DNA of 64,000 nt from Advenella mimigardefordensis DPN7. Lineage in GTDB: Bacteria > Pseudomonadota > Gammaproteobacteria > Burkholderiales > Burkholderiaceae_B. The position numbers and the translations under genes were made by a program. How positions within the stretch are numbered: position 1 is the stretch's first letter; every line of letters begins with the position of its first letter. The DNA is taken from positions 2,108,001-2,172,000 of the forward strand of contig NZ_CP003915.1 of assembly GCF_000521505.1 (NCBI RefSeq). The letters run 5' to 3'. Positions 34,227 through 43,420 of this stretch are shown here, one piece after another. The notes under the pieces were generated by a model. It was not told where the DNA came from, made no database searches, and was given only the letters and a program-made list of their open reading frames with translations.

Positions 34227-36893
34227 ATGCGAGCTTCATTTTCTTTTATCCATCAATTCATTCCTGAGCATTTCGCGTCTGCGTCAGCCGCGTGCAGCGT
34301 ATTGCCTGCTGATACGCACAAGCCGGTAGTGCAGCCCTTGCATTTACCAGCCGTCGCCTGGATGTGCAGTATTGCGTGTGGGATTGCCATGGTTCAATGG
34401 CTCCCGAAGCTGCCGTCCACGATGAAGCTGATGGCTGCATGGTTGATTTGTCTGTGTTGCTGCTGGTTGTTGATGGTGTCATTACATGCCTCATCAAACG
34501 GGTTTCATGCGCCGTGCGCTTTGATACTGAAGCACGTGTTTGTGCGCAATCGGCTTCTCATCAGGATCGTACTGCCACTTTGCGTGCTGGGTTTATGCCT
34601 GATTAGCGGTATGCTGTATTCGGTATGGCGAGCGCAATCTCGTCTGGCAGACAGTCTTGACCGGCATCTGGAAAATCGTCCGCTAACCGTGCAGGTACAG
34701 GTGGCGGGTTTACCCCGGGATCTGATTAACGGATGGGCATTCGAGGCGCGCATTATTGGCGGACCATCTGCGGCGCGGGTGCCGGAAAGGGTGCTGCTGC
34801 GCTGGTATAGCGGCGCGCGTGGCGGGCCGTATTCGCCACCGCAACGGCCGCAGGCAGGTTTGCCTGATCTGCGGCCCGGACAGATCTGGCAAATGACGGT
34901 AAAACTCAGACGCAATCATGCATCACGTAATTTTCATGGGTTCGACTACGACGCCTATCTGTTTGCGGCAGGTCTGCGCGCCAGCGGAACAGTCATAGGC
35001 CCGGGACGGCTGTTGCGTGATGAACTTTGCCGGGATTGGGGTTCCTGCATTGAACGGGCGCGGTTTTCGCTGCGTCGTGCATTGATCCAGGTGTTGCAAG
35101 ACAAGCGCTATGCTCCGGTGATTATTGCACTTGTCATGGGGGACCAGGCCGGTATCAGCAAGGACGACTGGAACGTTTTCAATCTCACGGGCATCACCCA
35201 TCTGGTCTCTATCAGCGGCTCGCACATTACCATGCTCGCAGCCCTGGGCAGTGTGGGCGTATTTCGCTTGTGGCGACGGATGCGTTTGCAAGGCAAGCAA
35301 CTGGCCGAACGCAGACCTGCCCAGATTGTTGCTGTCAGCGGTGGCTTGGTGGTTGCGGCCATCTATTCGGTGCTGGCAGGGTGGGGCGTGCCGGCGCAGC
35401 GTACTTTTATGATGCTTGTCATATTCTGGCTGTCTGCAATCGGTCGTGTGCGGGTAAAAGGACCAACTCTGCTCGCGCTTTCAGCCTTGTGTATCCTGTT
35501 GCTGGACCCGTGGGCGGTGTTGTCTGTCGGATTCTGTCTATCCTTTGCCGCTATTGCCTGTCTCATGCTGTGGGGAGCACGTAGCGAGCGCCGCGTGACC
35601 GTCACGTCGGGTCTGGTGCAAAAGGGCCTTCAGCGGCTTTGGGACGCTGCAAAAATGCAGCTGTTCATGAGTGTTGCTCTGGCGCCGTTGCTGATCGGCC
35701 TGTTTCAGCAATATGCTTTTGTGTCGCCGCTGGTCAATGCGTTTGCGATCCCTGTCATCGGTGGCATGGTTACGCCGCTCGCGCTGTTGCTGGCGGTACT
35801 CTGCGCTACCGGCTCATGGCCATCGGCAGCCGTATGGCTGGCCGATAGGGTGCATTGGCTGCTGGAGCAGGTGCTGGCGGTGGCCCATGCCTTAGCGGGC
35901 ATGGAATGGGCGGCGGCCGATTTTCCAGCGGTGCCTGGCTATTGGGTGGTGCTGGGTATGGCCGGGCTAGTGGTGTTTGTTTTGCCCCGGGGATTGCCGG
36001 GGCGGGCATCGGGTCTGGCACTCATGATTCCGGCGCTGTTTTTTCGACCCGCCAGGCCATTGCCGGGAGAGTGGTTCATGACTGCACTGGATGTTGGTCA
36101 GGGTGCTGCTGTACTCGTCAGCACACGGGAACATCATCTGTTGTTTGACACGGGCTTGCGTACCGGTATGGAAAGCGATAGCGGCAATCAGGTGATTGTT
36201 CCTTATTTGCGTGCGGCAGGCATTGATACGCTTGACGAGCTCATTATTTCCCATTCTGATCTTGATCACGCGGGCGGTGCGGGCAGTGTATTGCAGCAGG
36301 TTAACGTCAGGCACGCCTATGCTTCGTTTGCACTGAATCAATATCTTGAACGCGAACAGGATGCGCTGCAGCGGGATCTGCTTGTTAAAAACCGCCAGGC
36401 AACATTTGACCTTTGCCGGCGCGGTGTGCGCTTCGCGTACGATGGCGTGCAGTTCCGTTTTTACCATCCTTCTGAAACAGGGCACATACCACTGAAAGCG
36501 GACAATAATCACAGTTGTGTACTACGAATACAGGGCAAACATCAATCCGCATTGCTTACCGGTGATATTGACGCGAGCGTCGAAGCCAGGCTGCTGCAGG
36601 CACCAGAGCAGCTACCTGCCACGGATGTCATCATGGCGCCGCACCACGGTTCGGCCAGTTCGTCGTCGGTCGCCTTTGCCCGGGCAATGCAGCCGGCTCT
36701 GGTCTTCGCGCAGGCAGGTTATCTGAATCGTTACGGTCATCCTGCAGGAGACGTGGCGGCACGCTGGCGCGCTACCGCGCAGTTATATCTGGATACCATA
36801 GAAGCGGGCGCGATCCGGATTCGCTCCGGTGCCGATGGCCTGTGGGTAAATTCAGCCAGGTCTGCGCGACGGCGCTATTGGGATGGCTTTTAG
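34227..36893 (+). CDS. comEC: DNA uptake channel protein ComEC/Rec2
   Basis: An approximately 888-residue inner-membrane protein that carries transforming DNA into the cytoplasm. It has an N-terminal group of helices with a DUF4131/OB-like part (residues about 120-260), the ComEC membrane core (VMGDQAGISKDDWNVFNLTGITHLVSISG... region), and a C-terminal metallo-beta-lactamase-like domain starting near TALDVGQGAAVLV, with SHSDLDHAGG and APHHGS. All hallmarks are intact, so natural competence is possible if pilus genes exist elsewhere. The start is uncertain: TTG 34182 would add 15 residues; neither has a good ribosome binding site. Confidence 0.93.
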   Translation: MRASFSFIHQFIPEHFASASAACSVLPADTHKPVVQPLHLPAVAWMCSIACGIAMVQWLPKLPSTMKLMAAWLICLCCCWLLMVSLHASSNGFHAPCALILKHVFVRNRLLIRIVLPLCVLGLCLISGMLYSVWRAQSRLADSLDRHLENRPLTVQVQVAGLPRDLINGWAFEARIIGGPSAARVPERVLLRWYSGARGGPYSPPQRPQAGLPDLRPGQIWQMTVKLRRNHASRNFHGFDYDAYLFAAGLRASGTVIGPGRLLRDELCRDWGSCIERARFSLRRALIQVLQDKRYAPVIIALVMGDQAGISKDDWNVFNLTGITHLVSISGSHITMLAALGSVGVFRLWRRMRLQGKQLAERRPAQIVAVSGGLVVAAIYSVLAGWGVPAQRTFMMLVIFWLSAIGRVRVKGPTLLALSALCILLLDPWAVLSVGFCLSFAAIACLMLWGARSERRVTVTSGLVQKGLQRLWDAAKMQLFMSVALAPLLIGLFQQYAFVSPLVNAFAIPVIGGMVTPLALLLAVLCATGSWPSAAVWLADRVHWLLEQVLAVAHALAGMEWAAADFPAVPGYWVVLGMAGLVVFVLPRGLPGRASGLALMIPALFFRPARPLPGEWFMTALDVGQGAAVLVSTREHHLLFDTGLRTGMESDSGNQVIVPYLRAAGIDTLDELIISHSDLDHAGGAGSVLQQVNVRHAYASFALNQYLEREQDALQRDLLVKNRQATFDLCRRGVRFAYDGVQFRFYHPSETGHIPLKADNNHSCVLRIQGKHQSALLTGDIDASVEARLLQAPEQLPATDVIMAPHHGSASSSSVAFARAMQPALVFAQAGYLNRYGHPAGDVAARWRATAQLYLDTIEAGAIRIRSGADGLWVNSARSARRRYWDGF

Positions 36894-37031
36894 CTTATGA
36901 TAATCAGGCCCGGGCACGCCCATGCTGACCACAGATTTTATTCTGTCTCGTCGTTATTCCCCCAATGCACCGCCGCTCAGGATGCGCTGGCATGCATTCC
37001 GTTTTAACGCTAGGCCATTCAAGGAGTTTTT

Positions 37032-37955
37032 ATGCAATCACCCCGTTTGAATTTCGTCAACTGCATGAGTCCTGCCGGTATTCATCGCATGGCCTATAAG
37101 GAATGGGGCGACCCGGCCAATGGACGCGTTTTGTTGTGCGTGCACGGGCTATCGCGTAATGGCAATGACTTCGATGAAGTGGCCAGGGCCATGTCCAAAG
37201 AATATCGTGTTGTCTGCCCGGATATCGCCGGACGCGGCGCATCCGATTTTCTGACCAATCCCGCCAGTTATGTCGTGCCTCAGTATGTTTCAGATATCAA
37301 TACCTTGCTGGCACGGCTGCAGCCGCAATCGCTCGATTGGCTGGGCACGTCCATGGGGGGGCTGATTGCACTGGCCTTTTGCGCGGTTGTAGGCGCCAAG
37401 GATGCAGCGATTGCCGCGACAGGCAATAGCGCATTGCCCGGGACCACGGGCCTTGCGCTGGGCAAGCTGATTCTGAACGATGTAGGACCGGCGATTGAAT
37501 TGGCGTCGATCGAGCGGATCGCCAGCTACGTTGGCGTTCCCCTGCAGTTTGACTCGTTTGAGGCCGCGGTTAATCATATGAAAACCAACGCGGCGTCTTT
37601 CGGTCCGTTAGGCGATGAAGAATGGGTGGACTTTACCAAGGCGGTCATCGTGCAAAAAGGTCAGATCTGGACCCAGCATTACGATCTGGCGATCGCCCAG
37701 GCGTTTGCCGGCCTTAAAGATGAAAAAATGCTCAAGGCTGGAGAGGCCATGTTGTGGCGGGCCTTTGAGGCATTGCAATGCCCGATTTTGCTGATTCGGG
37801 GCGAACGGTCCGATTTGTTAAGCAAAAGCACGGCGGAACAAATGCAGGCTCGCAATCCGCACCTGCAAATGATTGAAATCCCTGAAACCGGCCATGCACC
37901 TTCATTATTGCCGCCTTCACAGGTGCAGGCCGTGCGCCGGTTCCTGTTGTCGTGA
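37032..37955 (+). CDS. alpha/beta-fold hydrolase
   Basis: A 307-residue alpha/beta hydrolase. The oxyanion region is LCVHGLSRNGNDFD, the nucleophile elbow is GTSMGG (Ser), the acid residue lies in LLIRGERSDLL and the catalytic His in PETGHAPSL. The stretch AKDAAIAATGNSALPGTTGLALGKLILNDVGP makes the region after the nucleophile longer than usual. AAGGAG before ATG 37032 is a strong ribosome binding site. Substrate unknown. The gene is followed by a 17-bp repeat array and the PHP phosphatase gene. Confidence 0.9.
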   Translation: MQSPRLNFVNCMSPAGIHRMAYKEWGDPANGRVLLCVHGLSRNGNDFDEVARAMSKEYRVVCPDIAGRGASDFLTNPASYVVPQYVSDINTLLARLQPQSLDWLGTSMGGLIALAFCAVVGAKDAAIAATGNSALPGTTGLALGKLILNDVGPAIELASIERIASYVGVPLQFDSFEAAVNHMKTNAASFGPLGDEEWVDFTKAVIVQKGQIWTQHYDLAIAQAFAGLKDEKMLKAGEAMLWRAFEALQCPILLIRGERSDLLSKSTAEQMQARNPHLQMIEIPETGHAPSLLPPSQVQAVRRFLLS

Positions 37956-38091
37956 ACGGTAGCGAATGCGCCTTCGCGCTCTAAAAACGCCTAAACGATG
38001 TCTTTGCCGGGCGGAGGGCGTAAAATGTCAGGTAGATGACAGCTGTTTTGTACCCGGACGCTTGCCTGGCGTCGGGACTGGGCGGTCATTC

Positions 38092-38142
38092 GCAAGAACC
38101 CGGCATATGCAACAACCCGGCATATGCAAGAACCCGGCTTAT
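38092..38142. repeat. 17-bp tandem repeat array (3 units)
   Basis: Units GCAAGAACCCGGCATAT (38092-38108), GCAACAACCCGGCATAT (38109-38125) and GCAAGAACCCGGCTTAT (38126-38142). The last unit can fold with the following TTGGGTTGCCGGG: CCCGGC 38133-38138 pairs with GCCGGG 38150-38155. It lies 50 bases before the PHP gene. Confidence 0.9.
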
Positions 38143-38191
38143 TTGGGTTGCCGGGCATAAACGAGTATTTATCGGTATTACAGGAAGCACC

Positions 38192-39040
38192 ATGACTGAG
38201 TCGCAGGCATTCAAGGCGGATCTACACTGCCACTCTACCGCATCGGACGGCGTATTGACGCCAGCCGAGGTGGCCGCACGTGCGCACGCCAATGGCGTGA
38301 CCTTGTGGAGCCTGACCGACCATGATGAAATCCGCGGGATTCCTCAGGCCCGGGAGGCGGCCCAATCACTGGGCATGCAGTTCGTTTCGGGTATTGAGAT
38401 TTCGGTGAGCTGGGCGGAACGCACCTTACATGTGGTCGGATTGAATATCGATATTGAAAACACCCGGCTTAACCAGGGGCTGGAAAAGATTCGGCATGAT
38501 CGCGAAACGCGCGCCCATGAAATGGCAGACAAACTGGCTGAACTGGGGATTACCGGTTCCTATGAGGGGGCGCTTGGCTATGCGGGAAATCCGAATTTGC
38601 TGAGCCGCACGCATTTTGCGCGTTATATGGTGGAGCAGGGGTACTGCAAAACCATGCAGGACGTATTCGATCGCTATCTGGCCGATGGCAAACCCGCCTA
38701 TGTGGCCGGTGATTGGGCCGGGCTGGACGAGGCGCTTGACTGGATCCATGCCGCTGGCGGTATCGCGGTTATTGCACACCCCGGTCGTTATAAGTATTCG
38801 CGCCGGGAATTTACGACACTGTTTCGCACATTCAAACTGATGGGGGGCAGGGGGATCGAAGTGGTTACCGGTTCCCACACGCCCGATCAGTACCACCAGT
38901 ATGCCAATGTAGCGCGTCAATATGGTTTTCTCGCATCTTGCGGATCAGATTTTCATAGCCCCAAGGAAAGCCGCATGGATCTGGGCCGTTTGCCGCCCAT
39001 GCCAAGTGACCTTGTTCCCGTGTGGAAAGCATTCAACTGA
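38192..39040 (+). CDS. PHP-domain phosphoesterase (YciV/TrpH-like nucleoside bisphosphatase)
   Basis: A 282-residue PHP-domain hydrolase like E. coli YciV (RNase AM / 3',5'-nucleoside bisphosphate phosphatase). Metal motifs are KADLHCHSTASDG, SLTDHDEIRGI, GIEISVSW, AHPGRYKY and SCGSDFHSPKES, all intact. CAGGAAG stands before ATG 38192, which fits the family start, so a longer frame running through the repeat array is rejected. It is followed by greB after four bases and by the rlmJ gene in the opposite direction. Confidence 0.92.
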   Translation: MTESQAFKADLHCHSTASDGVLTPAEVAARAHANGVTLWSLTDHDEIRGIPQAREAAQSLGMQFVSGIEISVSWAERTLHVVGLNIDIENTRLNQGLEKIRHDRETRAHEMADKLAELGITGSYEGALGYAGNPNLLSRTHFARYMVEQGYCKTMQDVFDRYLADGKPAYVAGDWAGLDEALDWIHAAGGIAVIAHPGRYKYSRREFTTLFRTFKLMGGRGIEVVTGSHTPDQYHQYANVARQYGFLASCGSDFHSPKESRMDLGRLPPMPSDLVPVWKAFN

Positions 39041-39044
39041 CATT

Positions 39045-39602
39045 ATGAATAAAGCATTTGTAAAGGAAAAGGAAGACGACGACGAGGACGATCAGAGTCC
39101 CGAGGCCGTTGTTCTGCCGGCGGGCACCCGCAATTACATGACGCGCGATGGCTACAATACGCTGCGTGATGAATTGACGCATCTGATGAATGAAGAGCGA
39201 CCCGACGTCGTTCAGATCGTTTCATGGGCTGCGTCCAATGGCGATCGCTCAGAGAACGGCGATTATCTTTACGGGAAGAAACGGCTGCGTGAAATTGATC
39301 GGCGCATCCGTTTTCTTACCAAGCGGCTGGAGATGGCCGAAGTGGTAGACCCCGGCAAACAGCCTGATCGTGACCGGGTCTTTTTTGGTGCCCAGGTGCT
39401 TTATTGCGATGAGCTGGGTGAAGAGTTTCGCATTACCATTGTGGGCGTTGACGAAGCTGAGCCCCTGCAGGGGAAAATCAGCTGGATCTCGCCGGTCGCC
39501 CGGGCGCTGCTCAAGGCCCAGGAAGGCGAGACGGTTACATTGCGTACTCCGTCAGGTGTGAAACAACTGGAAGTGCTGGAAATTATTTATCCAGATGAGT
39601 AA
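39045..39602 (+). CDS. greB: transcription elongation factor GreB
   Basis: A 185-residue Gre factor that rescues backtracked RNA polymerase by stimulating transcript cleavage. The coiled-coil hairpin carries SNGDRSENGDYLYGKKRLREIDRR, where DRSENGDYLYGKKR marks GreB rather than GreA. The C-terminal domain has DEAEPLQGKISWISPVARALL. The first 25 residues (KEKEDDDEDDQSP) form an acidic extension not present in E. coli GreB (158 residues). It starts four bases after the PHP gene stop and its 3' end overlaps rlmJ by 20 bases on the other strand. Confidence 0.95.
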   Translation: MNKAFVKEKEDDDEDDQSPEAVVLPAGTRNYMTRDGYNTLRDELTHLMNEERPDVVQIVSWAASNGDRSENGDYLYGKKRLREIDRRIRFLTKRLEMAEVVDPGKQPDRDRVFFGAQVLYCDELGEEFRITIVGVDEAEPLQGKISWISPVARALLKAQEGETVTLRTPSGVKQLEVLEIIYPDE

Positions 39603-40440
39603 GTGAAAACTGTGCCTGATCATCCTGGGCCAGTTGCTGTTCCAGTACGGGCATGGCTTCGCGCAGGGCAGCCACCAGTGTATAAGGTGGATTAACCACA
39701 AACATGGCGCTGCCATACAGGCCGTACCCGTTTTCCGGCGGTTTTTTTACCGCAAGGCGTGCATGCACCCAGCCTGAATCGCTGATTTTTTCCAGCTGCT
39801 TTTGCATGTCGTGTACCTCCTTGCGTCGTACCAGTGGATACCAGACCGCAAAGCAACCCGTAGCGAATTTTTTTAATCCGTCCTTTACTGCCGTAAGGGT
39901 ATGGCGATAGTCGTTCTTGTCTTCGTAGGATGGATCGATCAGAATAATGCCGCGGCGCGGGGCCGGGGGCAGTTGCGAGAGCAGCCCGGTAAATCCGTCT
40001 TTCTCAAAGATGCTGACCTGCCTTGCCACGTCCCGTGATTGCATCTGGATGTTTTCTTCAAGATGCGTAATTTCAGTGGGATGCAGTTCGAACAGGCGCA
40101 ACCGGTCTGCCGGGCGCATCAGTTGCAAAGCGATCCATGGCGAGCCGGGGTACACATTCAGCCCGCCCTGGTCATTGAGTTGCCGCACGTGATCAATGTA
40201 GTTGGCCAGCAGCTCAGGCAGCGCTGGCTGGTGCCACAGCCGTTCAATTCCATCACGAAATTCGGCGGTTTTTTCCGCCCAGGCGTCCGTCAGGTCATAC
40301 ACGCCGGCGCCGGCGTGTGTGTCGATCACCCAGTAGGGCGCATCCTTGCGATTGTAATAATCAAGAATGTGCAACAGGACGGCGTGTTTAAGTACGTCGG
40401 CGTGATTGCCGGCGTGAAAGGCATGACGATAACTGAACAT
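39583..40440 (-). CDS. rlmJ: 23S rRNA (adenine-2030-N6)-methyltransferase RlmJ
   Basis: A 285-residue SAM-dependent methyltransferase that methylates A2030 of 23S rRNA. MFSYRHAFHAGNHADVLKH is the family start, THAGAGVYDL the SAM motif, and IDPSYEDKNDY the DPSYE catalytic motif. Length matches E. coli RlmJ (280). The 3' end overlaps greB by 20 bases in convergent orientation. It stands alone on the minus strand next to ugpQ. Confidence 0.95.
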   Translation of the reverse strand: MFSYRHAFHAGNHADVLKHAVLLHILDYYNRKDAPYWVIDTHAGAGVYDLTDAWAEKTAEFRDGIERLWHQPALPELLANYIDHVRQLNDQGGLNVYPGSPWIALQLMRPADRLRLFELHPTEITHLEENIQMQSRDVARQVSIFEKDGFTGLLSQLPPAPRRGIILIDPSYEDKNDYRHTLTAVKDGLKKFATGCFAVWYPLVRRKEVHDMQKQLEKISDSGWVHARLAVKKPPENGYGLYGSAMFVVNPPYTLVAALREAMPVLEQQLAQDDQAQFSLTHLDK

Positions 40441-40463
40441 GTGTTGGTGCTTTTATTAGTGCT

Positions 40464-41225
40464 TTAATAGACGCCGAGATCGGCGGGAATGCGGATGAGT
40501 TCATCCGTAAAGATAGCATCGCAGCCCCAGCCCAGCAACTGCCTGGCCCGACGGTAATCATTGACAGTATAGGCGCAAACCTTGTAGCCGGCAGCGTGGA
40601 TGCGTGCGATGGAGGATTCGTCCAGATATTTCTGGTTCAGATTGATGGCCTGGCAGCCTAGCGACACCAGAATGGCTTCAAAATCCTCGGGCAGGGAGTC
40701 GATCAGGAACGCACGCGGTACATCAGGCGCTTGCTGTGCAAAGGCCGCCAGCGCTTCCTGCGAAAAGGACGACACCAGTGGGGCCACACCGCCTTTTGCC
40801 CATAATTGCTTAACGGCCTGCGCCACTGCAGCACCGGTTTGCGCTTCGCGACCCGGGCATGGCTTGATTTCGATATTGCAAAGCAGGCCGTTTTCCAGAA
40901 TGAAGCGGGCAAACTGGCTGAAGGTGGGCAGTGATTCTCCTGCGTACCAGGCTGAATGCCAGCCCCCCATATCCAGTTGGGCCAGTTCGGTGAAGGTCAT
41001 GCCGGCAGCGGCGCCGGAACCGTCAGAGGTACGGTCTACCGTATCGTCGTGCAGCACAACCAGGACGTTGTCGCCGCTGAGCTTGACGTCGAACTCTGAC
41101 ATGAGAAAGCCATGATCATAGCCACAACGCAGGCCGGCAAGTGTGTTTTCGGGAGCAATGCGGCCACCACCACGATGGGCAATAACGGCAGGATATGGCC
41201 AGGAAACAGGGGATTTCGAAGACAT
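40464..41225 (-). CDS. ugpQ: glycerophosphodiester phosphodiesterase UgpQ-like
   Basis: A 253-residue GDPD family enzyme, hydrolysing glycerophosphodiesters to glycerol-3-phosphate and alcohol. The metal motif AHRGGGRIAPENTLAG, SEFDVKLSGDNVLVVLHDDTVDRT and the later EIKPC are all visible. No signal peptide, so cytosolic like E. coli UgpQ. ATG 41225 (14 codons after another ATG) is preferred. Its stop lies 23 bases before the rlmJ start, so both may share a transcript. Confidence 0.92.
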   Translation of the reverse strand: MSSKSPVSWPYPAVIAHRGGGRIAPENTLAGLRCGYDHGFLMSEFDVKLSGDNVLVVLHDDTVDRTSDGSGAAAGMTFTELAQLDMGGWHSAWYAGESLPTFSQFARFILENGLLCNIEIKPCPGREAQTGAAVAQAVKQLWAKGGVAPLVSSFSQEALAAFAQQAPDVPRAFLIDSLPEDFEAILVSLGCQAINLNQKYLDESSIARIHAAGYKVCAYTVNDYRRARQLLGWGCDAIFTDELIRIPADLGVY

Positions 41226-41364
41226 GCGATCACCACGGAGCGTGAAATAAGGGGAAGCAGACAGCATTAACCGGTATGGTCACATGGTGGCCCACGCAGC
41301 AAGCGCCGCAGTCCCATGTCTGCCAATTGCCTGAATTGATGCTAAAGTTTTATTTTAATGGAAA

Positions 41365-41385
41365 AACCGCTTAAAATAAGCGGTT
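41365..41385. other. perfect 9-bp hairpin in the ppiD leader
   Basis: AACCGCTTA (41365-41373) pairs with TAAGCGGTT (41377-41385) around AAA. On the minus strand it is followed by TTTCC, but no minus-strand gene ends here; on the plus strand no T run follows. It may be a relic of a terminator or a control element of ppiD. Confidence 0.5.
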
Positions 41386-41455
41386 ACTCTGGGAAGCTAT
41401 GCCATCAGGTGGCTTTTCGCTTTCGCCTCAGACATTTATTTTGGTCGGGAACACA

Positions 41456-43420
41456 ATGCTAGAATCCTTTCGCACGCATAAACGTTTATTGCTCATCGTT
41501 CTGTTCGTTCTGGTCGTGCCTTCTTTCGTCTTCTTAGGGATTGCCGACTACCAGTCGTTTACCAATAATGACGTGAAGCTGGCCTCGGTACGCAAAAACG
41601 ACATTACCCAGGCGCAGTTTGATCAGTCCTGGCGTGAACGCCTGAATCAGTTGCGCGAGCAAAACGGCAGCAATTTCAATATCAATGCAGTCGATACACC
41701 AGCCAATCGCCAGGCCTGGCTTGACCAGCTGGTAGACAATCAGGTGCTGCAGCAGGAAATGCTGGACCGGCATTTTAACGCCACCGACAATATGGTCCGG
41801 CAGGCCATTGCCAGCACGCCTGATTTTCAGGACAACGGCAAGTATTCTTTTCAGAAATACAGCCAGTTTCTGGCCGAGCGCAATATCCGTGACGTTGATT
41901 ATGAGCAGTACGTGCGCCAGCAACTGGCCTTTGCTCAGCTGCTTGAGCCTGTCGCCGGCACGGTAAGTATTCCCGCACAAACGGCGGCCTTGCTGCAGAC
42001 TGCCATGACACAGGAGCGCACCGTCAGACTCAAGACCTTTGAGGCCGCGGCCTACGAGCAGTCGGTGCAGGTCAGTGACCAGGAAATGACCGATTGGTAT
42101 GAAAAGAACAAGCAATCGCTGCAGGTGCCGGAGTATGTCAATGTTGACTACATCGTCCTGAACCAGGATGCAGCCCTCAAAACGGTGGGTGACATTTCCG
42201 ACGCCGATATTGAAAGCTATTACAAGGCCAATATCGCCAAATACACCAAAAAAGAGCGTCGCCAGATCAACCATATCCAGATCCAGATTCCTGCCGGCGC
42301 CGATGAAGCCGCACAGAAAGCAGCTCAGGACAAGGCCAATGAAGTAGCCGAAAAGGCCAGGCAAGATCCGGCATCTTTTGCCGAACTGGCCAAGACCTAT
42401 TCCGATGATGCAGGTTCAAAAAATCAGGGTGGTAGCCTGGGTACGATTTCCAAAGGCGACATTGCCTCTCTTGACGCCGCGGCTTTTGATCCGCAGGCGC
42501 CTGGCATTACCGATCCGGTCAAAATCGACAATGCCTGGCATGTGCTGCAGATCGCCAATATTGAGCCGGGCGAGGTTCAGCCACTGGCGCAACTGAAAGA
42601 TACCCTGAAAAAGGAAATTGCCTTACAGCAGGCGTCTGAAAAATTTGCCGATCTTTCAACCAAACTGACCCAGTTGTCCAGTACAGAACGCGATTCGCTG
42701 CAACCGCTGGCCGATGCACTTGAACTGGAGATCCACCATGTGAACGGTGTGAGTCAGACGGCCTTGTTGCCTAAAGATCAGGTGGGCGACAATGCTGCGG
42801 CCGATAGCAAAGATGCCGCTTATTTTGAATCAGGCCGGGTGCGCGAGACGCTGTTTTCCGACGAAGTGCTTAAGCAGAACAAAAATTCCGGTGTGATCGA
42901 GATTTCGCCATCGGAGCTGATGGTGGTGCATGTGGCCAAGGACGTTCCGGCAGCCGTGCCCGCACTGGATGACGTTCGTGAAACGGTCCTGAATCGCATT
43001 CGTGATGAGAAGGGTAAAAAGCAGGCAAGCGAAGACGGTATCGCCGAACTGGCCATGCTTAAGGAAAAAGGCCCGGGCGAGCTGACCGGATTTGGCAAGG
43101 AAACCACCATCAGCCGTCTGACACAGGCGCAATTGCCACCAAGCATGCTTAATGCGATCATGAATGCGCCAGCCGACTCATTGCCCGCTTTTGTCGGCTT
43201 TGAAGTGCCGAATGGTTATGCCATTGCCCAGATCGAGAAAGTCACCGAGCCGACAGCAGATGCCCGTAATATGTTTGACCAGTATTTGCGTCAGGCCATG
43301 GTGGCCGGTACCGGGGCGCAAACAGCCCAGAGCGTGACCCGCATGATTCGCCAGACGCACGACGTGAAGGTGTATCCGGATGCAGCGAAAGTGATTAACG
43401 ACGCTGCCGGTAATCAGTAA
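41456..43420 (+). CDS. ppiD: periplasmic chaperone/peptidyl-prolyl isomerase PpiD
   Basis: A 654-residue membrane-anchored chaperone that helps secreted proteins leaving the Sec channel. Residues about 10-28 are the anchoring helix (LLLIVLFVLVVPSFVFLG). A SurA-like N-terminal region follows, then one parvulin domain (about 265-365, with SFAELAKTYSDDAGSKNQGG and GSLGTISKGD). MLESFRTHKRLLL fits the known start, so ATG 41456 is used. It ends with a 26-base overlap with the convergent esterase gene. No hupB or other companion gene precedes it. Confidence 0.93.
   Translation: MLESFRTHKRLLLIVLFVLVVPSFVFLGIADYQSFTNNDVKLASVRKNDITQAQFDQSWRERLNQLREQNGSNFNINAVDTPANRQAWLDQLVDNQVLQQEMLDRHFNATDNMVRQAIASTPDFQDNGKYSFQKYSQFLAERNIRDVDYEQYVRQQLAFAQLLEPVAGTVSIPAQTAALLQTAMTQERTVRLKTFEAAAYEQSVQVSDQEMTDWYEKNKQSLQVPEYVNVDYIVLNQDAALKTVGDISDADIESYYKANIAKYTKKERRQINHIQIQIPAGADEAAQKAAQDKANEVAEKARQDPASFAELAKTYSDDAGSKNQGGSLGTISKGDIASLDAAAFDPQAPGITDPVKIDNAWHVLQIANIEPGEVQPLAQLKDTLKKEIALQQASEKFADLSTKLTQLSSTERDSLQPLADALELEIHHVNGVSQTALLPKDQVGDNAAADSKDAAYFESGRVRETLFSDEVLKQNKNSGVIEISPSELMVVHVAKDVPAAVPALDDVRETVLNRIRDEKGKKQASEDGIAELAMLKEKGPGELTGFGKETTISRLTQAQLPPSMLNAIMNAPADSLPAFVGFEVPNGYAIAQIEKVTEPTADARNMFDQYLRQAMVAGTGAQTAQSVTRMIRQTHDVKVYPDAAKVINDAAGNQ

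Noticed and set aside
41534..42364. 276-residue hydrophobic frame on the minus strand
   Set aside because: Antisense to ppiD; its apparent hydrophobicity comes from the complementary codons of a charged coding strand.
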